DNA of 64,000 bases from Buxus sempervirens (lineage: Eukaryota; Streptophyta; Magnoliopsida; Buxales; Buxaceae): assembly GCA_947561395.2 (NCBI GenBank), contig OX387184.1:3224001-3288000 (forward strand), in the 5' to 3' direction. The notes under the pieces are model-generated. The model saw nothing but the letters and a program-made list of their open reading frames with translations. It did not search any database and was not told the origin of the DNA. Shown piece by piece: positions 47,108-59,267 of the stretch (position 1 is its first letter; every line of letters starts with the position of its first letter). The translations under genes were made by a program, and so were the position numbers.

Positions 47108-50100
47108 AGGATGAAAGTCTTCTAATTAGTCTGTCGTGAAGACATATAGGATTAGGAACTTATTATTAATTAATAAATATATATCTATACCATATATAAA
47201 GGGAAGCGCCCTCTTGGTATATAAGCTTGTAAAAACCGTATCCTTTTTTTTCTTTCCATAATGTCCTTATAAATCATTTTTAAAGTTCATTAATATCGAT
47301 ATATAGATGTCTTTTTCTCTCAAATATAATTCCTAAATCTGAACAGTTACAAAAGGTTCCCATTTCTCCGGCGATCGAGTTGTCTAACTCCCTTTACTTT
47401 TAGCTGCACGTATACGTGCTATTGCACATGCACCCCACTAGTATATATGTATATGTATATTTGTTTACATACAAATATATGTATATGTAAATGTGTACTA
47501 CTGCACGTGCATCCTACTAACTAGAAAAGTCTGTGTAGCATATCATATATCCGCGTATGAGAGACACTAGTGAACCTCTTGTGTTCTCTTTGGGACAGCT
47601 TCCTTCTTCTAGTACATTTCATGGCATCTAACTATGAATTGCAGGACGTAAGGCCCATGGTAATTACGGGGCCTACACCATCTCAATTGGATAGCGGCTT
47701 CAACGTACCAGAGATGAAATGCTTTCGTCTTGTTTCAGCTAATTAATGATGAGAAATGAGAAAGCAGGCCCACTTGAGAAATCAGTTCTGTAAAATGACC
47801 TTCGGCATTTGGGCATCATCTCCAATTGGGGCTTATCAGCCGAGCTCCCGTTGGCCCGCGTCGAAATCTGAACTAGGAAACTCGAGAAGGACGGCTCATA
47901 CTGATAAGGTGGTTGAGTTTGAGTCTGGAGGATAGAACCACGATCGGTGGTGCAAACTGCAAAGCAGATTAGAAAACTAGACACAGCGCGCCGCGGATAA
48001 AAAGGTGATTGGGAGGTTTTTGGCAAACAAACAGATGCTTCATGTAGCAACATCAAAGCTTCTTTCACCAACACTCTTGACTTCGACACCTACCCAACCT
48101 TGGACGATTGTGGCTGGAGGGCATTTCCAAACGAAGGCGACTGCTCCTCCAATCCTTCTGCAACATATATCGCCATTTCCTCTTCTGGTTAGATTCCTCC
48201 TCCCCTTCACTTCTTTCGGTTCGATAGACCCTCGCTATCACTCCCATAAATAGAAAACAATGCAGAGAACCCGCGCCCATTGTCTCCGCGTCTTGTCACT
48301 CATACATCGCTCCAACGTCAATTAAGAACCTGCAACACGCAGAGGGGCTTGTCATTCTGATGGAAAACTTAAAAAGAGTTTTGATCGGTGTAGTCACAAA
48401 TCCTTTCTCCAACCACAACCCCCCATCCATATACCGTTTTTTTTTTTTTTTTTTTTTAAGTTTTTTCATTTAATCTTCGTTAGATTGCATGAGTACTAAA
48501 ACTTATAATGCAGGCATCAAAATTGTGCAAGGAACAAAACCCACATTTGTAAATAGGTTTGTAAAAAAACAATTTATTAAGCGAAAATTGTGAGCTTATA
48601 TCCCATAAGATAAATATGTGATATTTTAATTTAAAATTTGTTATTTATCCCTTGAGGGGTAAATTTGTCAGTTCCATATAATTTTAGCTCTATAAATAGG
48701 GGGTTTGGTTACAAAGAAGACACAAATCAGATCAAGAAGATCAAAGCTTTGGATAAATTCTCTTGAAGAGAAAACCCTTCATTTGAAGAGAAGTAGATCA
48801 AAAAATTCTTGGAGAAATTCTCTTGAAAAGAAAACAAATCAAAGATGAAAATCCTCTTTCAAGCCAATAGCAAAGCTTAAACAAACACAAAACCCAGAGC
48901 TGAAACAAACACAAAACCTATATAGTGAAGAACACCTACTACTACTCTGAAGTTCAAGAACGTCATCTGGCATTCGTTTACATCAAATCACTTGTCAATT
49001 AGAGGATGCTCATGTGATTAAGCACAAAGAGAGTAAAATCCGGCGCATATTATCGGGGCCCTCTCCATGTGACCACTAAATTGAACTTAACACGATACTT
49101 ATTGGATTTGAAATAAGTTTTGTCATATCTAGCTAAAGAAAACTAACACGTAACAGATGTATGAAAAGGCCGCAAGGGAACATGAGTAACTGTTTGGAAT
49201 GTGAAAGGCTCCGAAAGCACATAGAGTTTAGAATCTCTACTATAATTATCATAATTTTTTTGAATTTTTCAATAATAAACATATTATATTTATGAGAGGC
49301 ATTTCCACGAAAAAGAAATAGAAGGTCATTTTAAAACAACAATTGAGATATGATCATAACATGTTGTCATGTAAAGCATCTTACAGTCAGTTCTTTTTTC
49401 ATTGTTGCACATTAATCTCAGATTGAGGTTATCTTTATAGATTCAGTGTGGCAAGGAGTACAAGATTTTTGTACCAAATCGTTGACTAGACAAAGCAAAA
49501 TTTAGTCATAAGTGGGCACTTGTTAAAGCTACTTTAGTAATTCTAAAATTGAAATGAAATCTTCTGTTATATTTAATTACCTTAATTAGTTTGCCCCATC
49601 TTCGGCTGTGAGATGCTAGTCAATGTTCTTTTATGTGAGTCTACTAGAAACATTTCTAACATTGAAAAAAACATGATCATGAGATGCTCTATATGGCATG
49701 GCAGCATGTAAAAGATTTCATTCCTCTAAAATTGGATTTGAACCCATCACAAAGAGGGTGCACGGAGAGGAGTTGCATCCGTACAGTACGCTGTAAGCTG
49801 CCATGCATAAGCATAAAATATCAAAAGCTTTGCACGCGCGAAGGGGAAGAGTGATTGTTTGGACTTTGGAGGAGTGGAAAGGAAAAAAAACGAAAATAAC
49901 TGTTGGTGTGCTTTTTATCAAAAAGCGCAGAGGGCGCGTCACCTTTTCAGGACCCGCATCTTTAACTGAAACTAAAAAGGCCGATGGACCACTTTCACGT
50001 GGCTGTGGGCCATTACTCCCCATCACGGTTAAGATAAGACCAAAATATTTTAGAAGCCAAAGAGCACTCAAACTCAAGCATGTTCGCATTCCTCTTACGT

Positions 50101-50495
50101 ATATTCCCATTAAATATTAATTAGTCAAATAAATCACAAAATTTACAGACACGTAGATCTCAGACCGGACCAAACAGATACTCAATTCCGTTAATTTCGC
50201 CTACGAAATTTTCCTCTCTCCAATTCGAAGTTCGAACTCGATCGGGACGACTCGGTCGAAAGGGGGAACTCACCCTTTATGCCATCTCCAGAGGATCGAA
50301 ATTAACGGACAGACTCTCAAACAAATTCCCCCAGGTCGTCTACAGAATCATCTTCTCCAAACATATAATAATCAGACCAAGTAACAAAATAATCTCTAAC
50401 GTTAGTCGGCCCAACCCGGTAAACTCCGTTGAGCCGGAATAATTGGAGGGGTCAATATCACTTCCTCGAGTGAGGTATTCCATGTCATGTTCGGC
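47108..50495. other. Intergenic; GC-raised, ORF-dense patch at 47740-48300
   Basis: 47740-48300 has raised GC and overlapping open frames on both strands (116 codons minus, 82 codons plus) but no recognised motif. It could be a decayed gene fragment. A poly-T run of about 23 bases lies at 48436-48458. The rest is AT-rich. Confidence 0.3.
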
Positions 50496-50966
50496 TTACC
50501 AGATCGATTTCTTGGCAACCCCGTGAAGGAGAGGCCGGGACTCGGCCCGAAAATCCAGATTGCTTCTGACGCCCCCGCGACAGTGCCTCTGGAAATCCTC
50601 GAGGTTGACGAGGCGAGACGAGTTGTTAGACTCGTACCGGGAAAGGAACCGGAGAATTTCTTCGAAGACGGACTCGTCGCAGGGAATCGCTAGGGGGCCA
50701 TGGTTGGCGAAGCCGTACTCTTCCTCGGCTTGGACGAGCAGCTTCTTGAAGACCGGGTGGTTCAGGTACGCCATCCGCACAACGAATCTCCGGCAGTTGG
50801 TGCCCACAGAGATCGCCACATGCCCGGCGGGAACATCGGAGGGGACTCGACCGGCTCCGGCCGAGATACGAGCCTCCAATGCGGCTTTGCTGCGCCACCG
50901 CCGAAGCATTTGGCGGAGTTTCACAATGTACCGGATCTTGCTACACTTTCCGATCCCGGTTGGCAT
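50496..50966 (-). CDS. Long SAUR protein (SAUR52/53-like clade)
   Basis: Single-exon gene for 156 aa, ATG at 50966, TAA at 50496-50498. The N terminus MPTGIGKCSKIRYIVKLRQM followed by LRRWRSKAA is typical of the SAUR49/52/53 clade. The core is VPSDVPAGHVAISVGTNCRR, FVVRMAYLNHPVFKKLLVQA and EEEYGFANHGPLAIPCDESV, then FEEILRFLSRYE. A conserved extension (LEDFQRHCRGG...ESRPLLHGVAKKSIW) follows. Codon use is much more GC-rich than in the 1-12 kb SAURs and the surrounding DNA. A TTTATAAA box at 51113-51120 lies about 150 bases upstream on the minus strand. The nearest intact gene on the minus-strand downstream side is the FPP gene. Expected role: growth-related SAUR; this clade is less studied. 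Confidence 0.94.
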   Translation of the reverse strand: MPTGIGKCSKIRYIVKLRQMLRRWRSKAALEARISAGAGRVPSDVPAGHVAISVGTNCRRFVVRMAYLNHPVFKKLLVQAEEEYGFANHGPLAIPCDESVFEEILRFLSRYESNNSSRLVNLEDFQRHCRGGVRSNLDFRAESRPLLHGVAKKSIW

Positions 50967-51112
50967 CTAGACCCGTCAGAAAAGAGAGCTAACGAAGGAG
51001 AGAGGAGTCCTCTCTGTCCACTGATTCGCGTCGTGGCGTAGAAAGCAAAGATTCAGAAAAAGAGGAAAAGCAGCTGGCGAGCGAGGGTTTGGAGGGAGTG
51101 GTGAAAAGGCCG

Positions 51113-51120
51113 TTTTATAA
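51113..51120 (-). promoter_or_regulatory. TATA box of the SAUR at 50496-50966
   Basis: On the minus strand CCTTTATAAAACGG lies about 150 bases before the ATG at 50966. Confidence 0.6.
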
Positions 51121-52615
51121 AGGCAGGAACACCATAATGCCCTTCCTTTTGGAGATAATTACAAATTCATAGCCTTTTTAACTTTTATGATTCCTGAAAC
51201 AGTGTGAAACCGGTTTTTTGGTAAACCAACCAACAAACGGGCATTACTAGAATCACCACTCGCTGGATTGTTCAAATATTGGGTCATAGAATCGGGTTAC
51301 CCGATATAACTGCCCGCACAGAACGATTCGGTGCGGGTGTGTATTTGTTGTTGCGTGACCCTGCAAAGTCGAAAGTCGGAACACTCCAAAAAACCCCCCC
51401 ACATGCGAAGTGGACAAACACAACACGAGAATCTCTCTGTTTTTCACTCACGAATCGCACTTTTTTCTGTTAGCCAAGGCCGTTAAGAGTCCAACAACTC
51501 TTCGGACCATTTTTCAAAATAAACAAAATAAGAATATATTTTTGGACCGTACCTACGGCCCATGTGCGAGGATGCCCCAGTCACTCCTCCCCTGAGAAAT
51601 TCCGGTACAAACTGCCAAGAACGTACATCCCAGCTGGTAAAAAGTACGTAATCTACTCCAGTTATTTAGGCTCCTCTTCGTTTACCTGCTCTCTGTCTCC
51701 ACTCTCCACCACACTTGTATATTGTAATGTCTATAGATAAGGCAGGTCAAAAGTCAAGAAGAAATTGAATCATCGACTGCATTCATCTTCTCCCAAATGC
51801 CTCCTGAATTAAGAATCAGTTCACGTTGGGTTTTGGAGTGAGAGGAAAGAAGGGTTAATGGCTAATATTGGCCAGTTGAGCCACACATCATTGACTTTGA
51901 AGATATATAAGCTCAATCATCAGAATTCAGAATAGAAAAGAAAAAGGGATCTTAACCTCCAAATCTAGAGCTAAAATTTCGATTTCAAAGCCCAATAGTG
52001 GTCTTTATGTAACATGATTGAGACACAGAGAGCGAAAAGTAAGCAGCAAGGAAGGGAGTACAAGCTAGCATAGATAGAGACAAACATGGAAGAAAGTGAA
52101 CAAGCATTAATAAGGGGGGCACAAAGAAAGTGTGGAATATGTTTTAGTCTAAGTAATAGAAGTCCTGGACATATGTACTGTACTTGCATATGGCTTTATC
52201 CTTTTTATCCGCAAAGCTTTTTGGTGGTTAGTTAATTAAGTCATCAGATCAATGCCAAATTAAGATCCATATATTTTTATTGTATATTTCTTGGATTAGT
52301 AGGAAGAAGGCCATGGGAGCTGTTTTTATGTCTTTTCTTATAGGCAGATATGCACATAAAGTGGTGAAGATGGTCCATACACCGAACTCAGACCAAAATT
52401 CAGGAGGGGTTGACATGGATCCAAGGAATTAGGTAGTTAAAAGAGGGGACAGTAAAACAAAGACTACCCCCAAGTTACGGTGTCTAACTGCCTTGTGTTG
52501 GCACCAATCTGAACATAAAGAAATTTGTACCATAATTTACGATCCCCTGTCATTTTAACTGCTCTTCCTCACGTGTGGGCCGGACTCGAACCCATTCTTA
52601 AGGAGGCCTTACACG
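51121..52615. other. Intergenic, no gene recognised
   Basis: No supported gene. Short open frames without motifs. Confidence 0.35.
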
Positions 52616-52800
52616 TGAAATATTTTTTTCTTAATGGATGGAATAGAGGTTTGAACCCAAGACCTCGATGTTCGTTTAAGGCTCTGATACCATGTAGAAC
52701 ATTATTCCTACTAAAAGCTGAAACTTAAACTGATTAGTAGATGTGAATTTTATATATTTAATATATTTTTTACCACACTGGATATTGATTAAATTTATGA
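52616..52800 (-). repeat. tRNA-iMet-like (PBS-type) repeat, second copy
   Basis: The minus strand reads ATGGTATCAGAGCCTTAAAC then GAGGTCTTGGGTTCAAACC (T-arm-like), with ATTTCACGTGTAAGGC farther on. It resembles the relic at 14056-14290. Retroelement-derived fossil; class uncertain. Confidence 0.45.
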
Positions 52801-53523
52801 GCTTCAGTCGTCACCGGAAAGTAGAAACAACCTCAACCTCAACACAAACTGTTTTAAGATTTATTTAAGTCAACGCATGCCCATGCACACAAGCCACGTG
52901 TAGTGAGTAGTTTCCAGCTTCTCCAGATAAGGAGAATGAAAGTTGAACAGAATCCCAAACCGAAGCCCACTGATTTAGAAGACAAAAGAGAGAGAGATAG
53001 AGCTGTAAAGAGAGCGAGTGACCGCTGTGCAGTGGAGAAAATATAAATGTTTACATGCAGCCGTTGGAGTACCGTACCGCCTTTAAGGGCTCAACGTGGG
53101 CGTTTTTTCCAATGCAAGGCCAATTCAGCAGCAACAGCAAGCCAATCAGCTTATCCAAATCATCTATAAAGCATCAACTATAAGTGGTGATAGCGGCGGT
53201 GGTACGTGGCTGAGCTCAGCTGAAATGTAATCGATCATTCCCGAGAAATCCGTACTCACACTTCATACTTTCAAGCTTTTTCTTCAACGCCGCCCCCTGT
53301 ATTCAGCTAGCTACCCCCCTCACTGCCCAACTTGAATTAACATGACAGAATAAATGCCAAGAAAATATCCGCAATGGATCACATTCACTTCACCTGTTAG
53401 CTGTACAATCACTTCACTTTCTTGTATCTACTTCTCTCCCCATTTTAAGAAATCTATTAGTTCCCAAGTCTTACCTCACCAAAAACAAAAAAAAGATAGA
53501 AAAATATAGTTCTTAATCAGGGG

Positions 53524-53742
53524 CAGTGGCGGAACTAGCCTTTAGCTAGTTCTATATTAAATTTTTATTTTTTAATTAAATATACATATTTTTCTATATT
53601 TTTTTATTGAAATTTATGTTTTGCCCTCCCTAAAATTTCTGGTTTGCCCCTCTAATTCCTTGAATCTTTTATATTTCATGTATAAGTGTTAATAGAAAAT
53701 TTTTTTTGCCCCCTCCAATTTGGACTCCTGGTTCCGCCACTG
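53524..53742. mobile_element. hAT-like MITE, CAGTGGCGG ends, 8-bp target duplication (copy 2, family B)
   Basis: CAGTGGCGGAACTAG at the left mirrors CTGGTTCCGCCACTG at the right. ATCAGGGG occurs directly on both sides (53516-53523 and 53743-53750), an 8-bp target duplication as made by hAT transposases. The body is homologous to 25395-25636 in inverse orientation. No coding capacity. Confidence 0.9.
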
Positions 53743-55375
53743 ATCAGGGGAAATGCATGTGCTATGCTCGTAGCAAAAAAATTACATAAGTGGTTATAAT
53801 TGATTGGGAGATAAAAGAAAAAATAAATTGAAGGACAGTTATAGAAACAGTTATATGTGTAAAGATATAAAAATAAATAGAATTGAATGTAAAGGGTATT
53901 TTGAATAATATAATGTCGTTATATAAGCGTAAGTTAGTTAAGGAGATGGTATAGATATATATAAGCTTTTCATGTTTAGTTTTCCATTCCATGGATTCCA
54001 TTTCCCTCATGGTAACATCATTACTCGTATTTGAACCAAACAACCGCATGTACACGATGATGATGGTGACCAACATTGGCTGCTAAGAAAAGATGCCACT
54101 TCCATTAGTTCTACTAAGTCTCAAACTTTTTAATTGGAACCAAAAGGTAGTTGAAAAAAAGATTGGCAAAAGCCTTAATTACTAAATTGTCGTGGCGGTT
54201 TTCACACCCCAGCTAATGTCTTTGTAAGACTACGTATATTAAACAAAGATTTTATAACATAAATGAAGGTGTGAATATAACAGCCAAGATGGACTTGATA
54301 TAAGACCTAATTACCACTAAACAAATGGAAGCTTCCCAAATAGGTACTATTGATTATGGCTATTAATTTATTGTACTTTTCAACAGGAGATCATTATGAT
54401 ATTTTGGGCTATGACCCTATGAGCAGTGTTTTTCTTCCAAGTGTGCGGTGTACGGTTACTTTCGATTATTAAAGTCTTCAATTTAATTTGATCGCGGGTC
54501 ATATTCATCATTCAGTTCCTTACTCATTTAAATGCATATATATATATATATATCTATTTACAAGTGTTTTGACAGCTTGCTCTGTAGTTGATAAATTTCC
54601 TATCTCCATTTTTTCTTTGTTCTGGTAAAGTAAAATAATATAAATAATAATGTAGTATCGAACATGTTCTAGGCCGAATTATTCGAGAAAATTTTCTTCT
54701 AGTATGAAAAGTACTATTATTAAGAATTAGTGTTGCATGGAGCATGTTGGAAGAGACTAAGGGCCTGATTGGTAAGAGAATATGGAACATGTTCTAGGCC
54801 GGATTATAGGAGAAATTTTGTAACAAAATTCACTGCATTTGTCTGATTATAATAACCAAAATGCACATGGGGTAGCTGGAGAGAGGAACAGAGCATTATT
54901 CACCAACCTGAGAACTCCAAGCTTCTCCTATTCGTATCTCATAACTCCAATGATTTTGATTCTAATTTTTTTTTATTTCTCTGGCTTTGAAAACAGAAGT
55001 AAAAGGAATATGGAGATTTTTCGAAAGAAACCCCATACCTGATGATGATTTCCTCATATGGGTGTGCTCTGTATTATAATCAGCCTCACTCTATAGATAC
55101 ATATAAATATACTTTGCAGCAGCTTGGTTGTGGTGGCTATGATTCAAGAGCATTATGTTCTTGGCCCACCACCCAAATCTCCCTTCAATAATTACCACAT
55201 TCAGGCCAAGCTTTTATATTTGAACAATTTATTGGATCCCATATCAAAAAGGATAAGGGTATATATTCCATCTTTGTCAGAGGCTGAAGCATTCACAAGG
55301 TTGTGGGACGCTATTAAGAGGATCCCACCCGCCCAAGAGATACAGTAGGCCAAATGGGGCTTTCATTGCTGAATT
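53743..55375. other. Intergenic; partial Harbinger-like terminus near 54763
   Basis: TAAGGGCCTGATTGGTAAGAG at about 54759-54779 looks like a MITE terminus with a TAA flank, but I found no matching right end. ACATGTTCTAGGCCG occurs twice (54663 and 54787). No gene. Confidence 0.35.
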
Positions 55376-55672
55376 CTGAGTTAAGGACTCCAATGAACAT
55401 TGTTTATTGTGTTGAGTTGTGTGGCGAAAATTCGCATAAGGGTATTTCAAGTATTTCCATTGTATTAAGGTTATATTTTCTTTATGTATCGTTTTATCCT
55501 TGTAAGTTTCTACTATTCAGAAAAGATAGTGAAATAGAACCAGCGACTGTAGACATAGTCCTATTCTACGGTGAACCACGTAAAATCTCTATATTTTCTT
55601 CTTGTTTGATTCTTTCTGTCGTTTTTTTTTATTTCTCACGATCTCTAGGAATTAGGTCGGATTCCTAACACA
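55376..55672 (+). mobile_element. Fossil Ty1/copia-type LTR fragment
   Basis: The sequence from about 55540 to 55672 (GTGAACCACGTAAAATCTC, T-rich stretch, terminal TTCCTAACA) resembles the 3' part of copia LTRs in plants. No matching left end or internal region was found, so it looks like a broken remnant. Age cannot be set from one end. Confidence 0.4.
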
Positions 55673-57980
55673 TTGCAATATCTACCTTTTTTTTTTTTGG
55701 TAGTCTAATAAATTAATCCACTTTGACTAGTCTAGGGATTTCCATCCTTGGATGTAATCAAAGATGAAGTCCATTACAAACGCTGAAGTAAATACACAAG
55801 TCCTTATTTAAGTTCAATATATGTTTAGCTGGCTAAAGCATCAACCACAACATTCCTTCCCTATAAGTGTGTGAAAACTGCTATTCCCATGCTCTTCCAA
55901 GAAGTTTCTTAATGTCTCTTAACATGCTTGCATTTGAGTCTAGTTCTCTAGGTTCTCGCATTTATCCCATGAAGACTTGCAGCAGTGTGTGTTTGAATCT
56001 CCACTTTACTAGATTAACCGGTAAGTAGCGAGCTGTCGTACTTATGTGCAATCTTAGAGCTTTCATATCGAACATATTCCATAATGTTCTCTAACCATCC
56101 AAAATCGTATCAAGGCTTATGATCATCCTTATAAAATTTTCTTTACATAAACACAGATGCAATGCCACAAATTTAACAGAAGCTAATTGATGAGACTGAT
56201 AAATCGGGTGCTTGTGTCACTTCCATATGTGTTTTCGTGTACTCTAAAGAGTTAGCCGACCAACAAAATTAACAATGTAACGATATGATTTGGAAGTTGC
56301 TGTGATCACCATTTTAAGTATTTATTTAAATTAAAAAAAAATGTGCTCCTCTAATCGGTTCAGAAATTTCAAACTCATATGCTTAAAGGGACATCAAAAC
56401 ACGGGATGGGATCATTCGGATCCCATGCATTGAAGACTTGACTGGAGTTCCATAATAGCAATAACCATGTTGCAGATAATACAAGTGGATCCTGGCATTT
56501 GTTACAGAAAAAGAACAGTCGACATTGTCCTCCAATCTATGCTTTGTAGAACCTAACCCCATCCGACCTGTCTTAACATTTGGGATGGCAGCATGATAGA
56601 GAACCAAAGCTTTTTGATATTGATCATCTTAAGTGGAACAAATGAGGAGAAGTAAACAAGCAGAGAAGAGCACCTCAGAGACACAAGGCATTATTTTTTG
56701 ATCTGCATGTTGGGTATCATTTCTTGTGCCAACCTGATGGAAGTTCTATCCTGTCAACGTTTTTATCACCTTCCTTCGTGTATTCCAAGCATAACACTCG
56801 GTTTTGTTGTTGAACCCACATATATAAGGTTGCCGACCCGCAAGGACAACTATTTGTTAAATCAAGCAGCAAAACGAGAATCCATAAATCTTCAAAAAGA
56901 AAGATATTATACCAAAAACCTTGCATTAATAAGAATGTTTGCAAACCCATTGCACCTGTTTCAATGGAACAAGAAAAGGTTTTCTAAAGTTGTTATTTCA
57001 TTACAGAAATATAAAATTCTAAGTTCTTCTAAAAGAAAGGAAAAACTTAGGGCAAATAGAAACAAAAAGAAAAGTAAATAGACCACCATTAGCTGCATTT
57101 CATCCATAAGGAGATAAGTAAGGATGTCAATCAGTCACAGAAGCTTCTAATTCAGTTTTATTTTTTATTTTTTTCTGAAATTTAAAATATTACATTAAAT
57201 GGAAAGATATTTTCATATGCAAGTGTTTACAGTTCTTGGCTGAACCAGCTGTTACTTCATTTGGTCATTAACCTCTTCCTACTCCACAGTTTTATATTTA
57301 AACACAAAGGGCAGTTACCTTTGTCCAGAGTTTTAAACAGAAAAGAGGCAATTCCTATTTTAAATACCACTTTTTGACCTCTAAACAGAAGGGACTCTGA
57401 AGTTACAGCTGTTGGTTCAAGAATATTGCTCATTGGGTCAACCTTTTCTAGAGTTACTAACATCTAAAATAGCATATTAGCTTTTGAATTTTCACCACAA
57501 AAGGTTTTCAGCAGATAATATTGTCAAGCAAATCAATATCTTGTTTATACATACATGAAGCACTTCATAAGGAATAATATTATTTAACCTAAGATATATC
57601 ATTAATTTATTATCTAGATCCTATTCTCTGTCCACAAACTGCGATTATCAAATTTGCTCATGTCAATCTGACATTATTTACTCTTTTCTACTACATTACT
57701 TAAATATCATGCATCCACAAACTTCAATTTATTGAATTTGCAGAATCCAATGACAAATATATCTGTCAAATACTGTATATGTAAAATTCTAGCATTAATA
57801 CCCTTAATTAATAACATGGAAAGATTATCATGGAGGTACATGACCTGGTTAACCACCTTTTTTGAAATGAAAATCACTATTTTATCAATGTTACAAAAAG
57901 GTAAAACCAAGAAGGCAGTAAGAGCCAAAGACAAAAACCAGCAAACCATGGAAAACCAAATAATAGCTATCTGTTACAAC
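55673..57980. other. Intergenic, no gene recognised
   Basis: Open frames up to 127 codons (56698-57081, plus) lack family motifs and look like chance. Confidence 0.35.
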
Positions 57981-58511
57981 TAGGGCTGGCAATGGGTCGG
58001 ATATATATCCGAATCCGACCCGAATCCGATCCGAAAATATAGATCCGTGGTTCGAATACGGATATCGGATTTCGGATCCGACCGAATTCGGATCCGAATC
58101 TGAATCTGTCCATATCCGATCCGAAAAAGATCCGAACCGAAATCAACATATACTTTTCATTACATCATTGGTAAACTTTGTATAAACCATGGTTGAACTA
58201 TCCTTATTCATATCTTGCTTTAATATTTATATGGCTCATTAGTTTTGATAATTAAAATTTGCTTTAATAATTAAACTTGACTTTTGAATTTTAAGTTCAA
58301 ATCAGATCTAATTCGGATCGAATTCGGATTTCGGTTATTTATTCGGTCGAATTTCGAATTCGGATACAGTATATAAATTCGGTTTCGAATTCGGATTCAC
58401 ATATAAAAGATCCGTCGGATTTCGGATCGAATTCGGATATCGGATTTTTATTTTCGGTTCGGATTCGGATCATGACAGATCCGTACCGTATTCGACCCGT
58501 TGCCAGCCCTA
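57981..58511. mobile_element. hAT-like MITE (TAGGGCTGGCAA ends) with 8-bp target duplication
   Basis: Left TAGGGCTGGCAATGGGTCGG and right TAGGGCTGGCAACGGGTCG (reverse complement) are near-perfect terminal inverted repeats. GTTACAAC stands directly outside each end (57973-57980 and 58512-58519), an 8-bp duplication. Subterminal ATCCGAAT/ATTCGGAT arrays are typical for such elements. 531 bases, no transposase. Confidence 0.93.
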
Positions 58512-59267
58512 GTTACAACCCTCTCTAGCTAGACAAACGGCAGTTCATTGGCTGACCTAAGCACATGGTGGAATGAGGTATTCAAACCACTTGCTAGGAG
58601 TCTAGCAAAATGTAAAAGGATCCAAGGATCGTCTCATTATCATGAGCTCCATAGATCATTAATAATGAGGCAGATTTATTGCTAAAAGAGGAGCTTCTTA
58701 CCAAACAATTGTATTAAGGTGTGGCAGAGTTGGAGTAAATGTATGCTGAGGCTGATTCTAGCTGATGATGAGGATGGCTTTACTAGAGTGGAAGTTCTTC
58801 CCAAGAAGTCCAAAAAGAAAGAGAAAGCTAGTGTGTTTTATGCCCAACCCTGTTGTTATGTACTTCCCTTTCCTTTTTCTACCAAAAATTGGAGCCCTGG
58901 TTGTAATACCATATCAATTTTTTTTGGGGATCAATAGTAATATCATATCTGTTAGCAATGTTGAGTATCAGGGATACCGCATCCAAAAGGTGGCACACCA
59001 ATTTAACTAGATATCAGACTTCAAATAATGAACCACCCTTGAAATATTAATTTCTGTGAAGAAGCTTTCATGTTAATAATTCTCACATGTGAGAGACATA
59101 ACGAAGGCTCGATTGAGATGTTTGATAGAGTGCAACCGCCAAATCATACATAGGCTTCAAGATCACATAGTTATAGACATCTGATAATGTTTTGCAGTAA
59201 CAATATGACTGGAAAAATCATTACCTGGAAACAAGAATATAAGTAACAGCTTCAAGCTTCTACAGAA
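58512..59267. other. Intergenic and RPA43 3' flank
   Basis: No gene recognised. The last part is probably 3' untranslated sequence of the minus-strand gene. Confidence 0.35.

Noticed and set aside
48480-49020. Possible LTR: TATAAATAGGGGG at about 48691 followed by GA-rich leader-like sequence
   Set aside because: No paired end, primer-binding site or target duplication seen; kept as a faint hint only.
50560-50970. 136-codon plus-strand frame across the long SAUR
   Set aside because: Antisense shadow in GC-rich coding sequence.
52640-52680. Possible tRNA gene (GGTTCAAACC T-arm-like)
   Set aside because: No full cloverleaf; fits a retroelement-derived repeat better.
56698-57081. 127-codon plus-strand open frame
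   Set aside because: Lys-rich low-complexity end, no family motif, no promoter or splice support.
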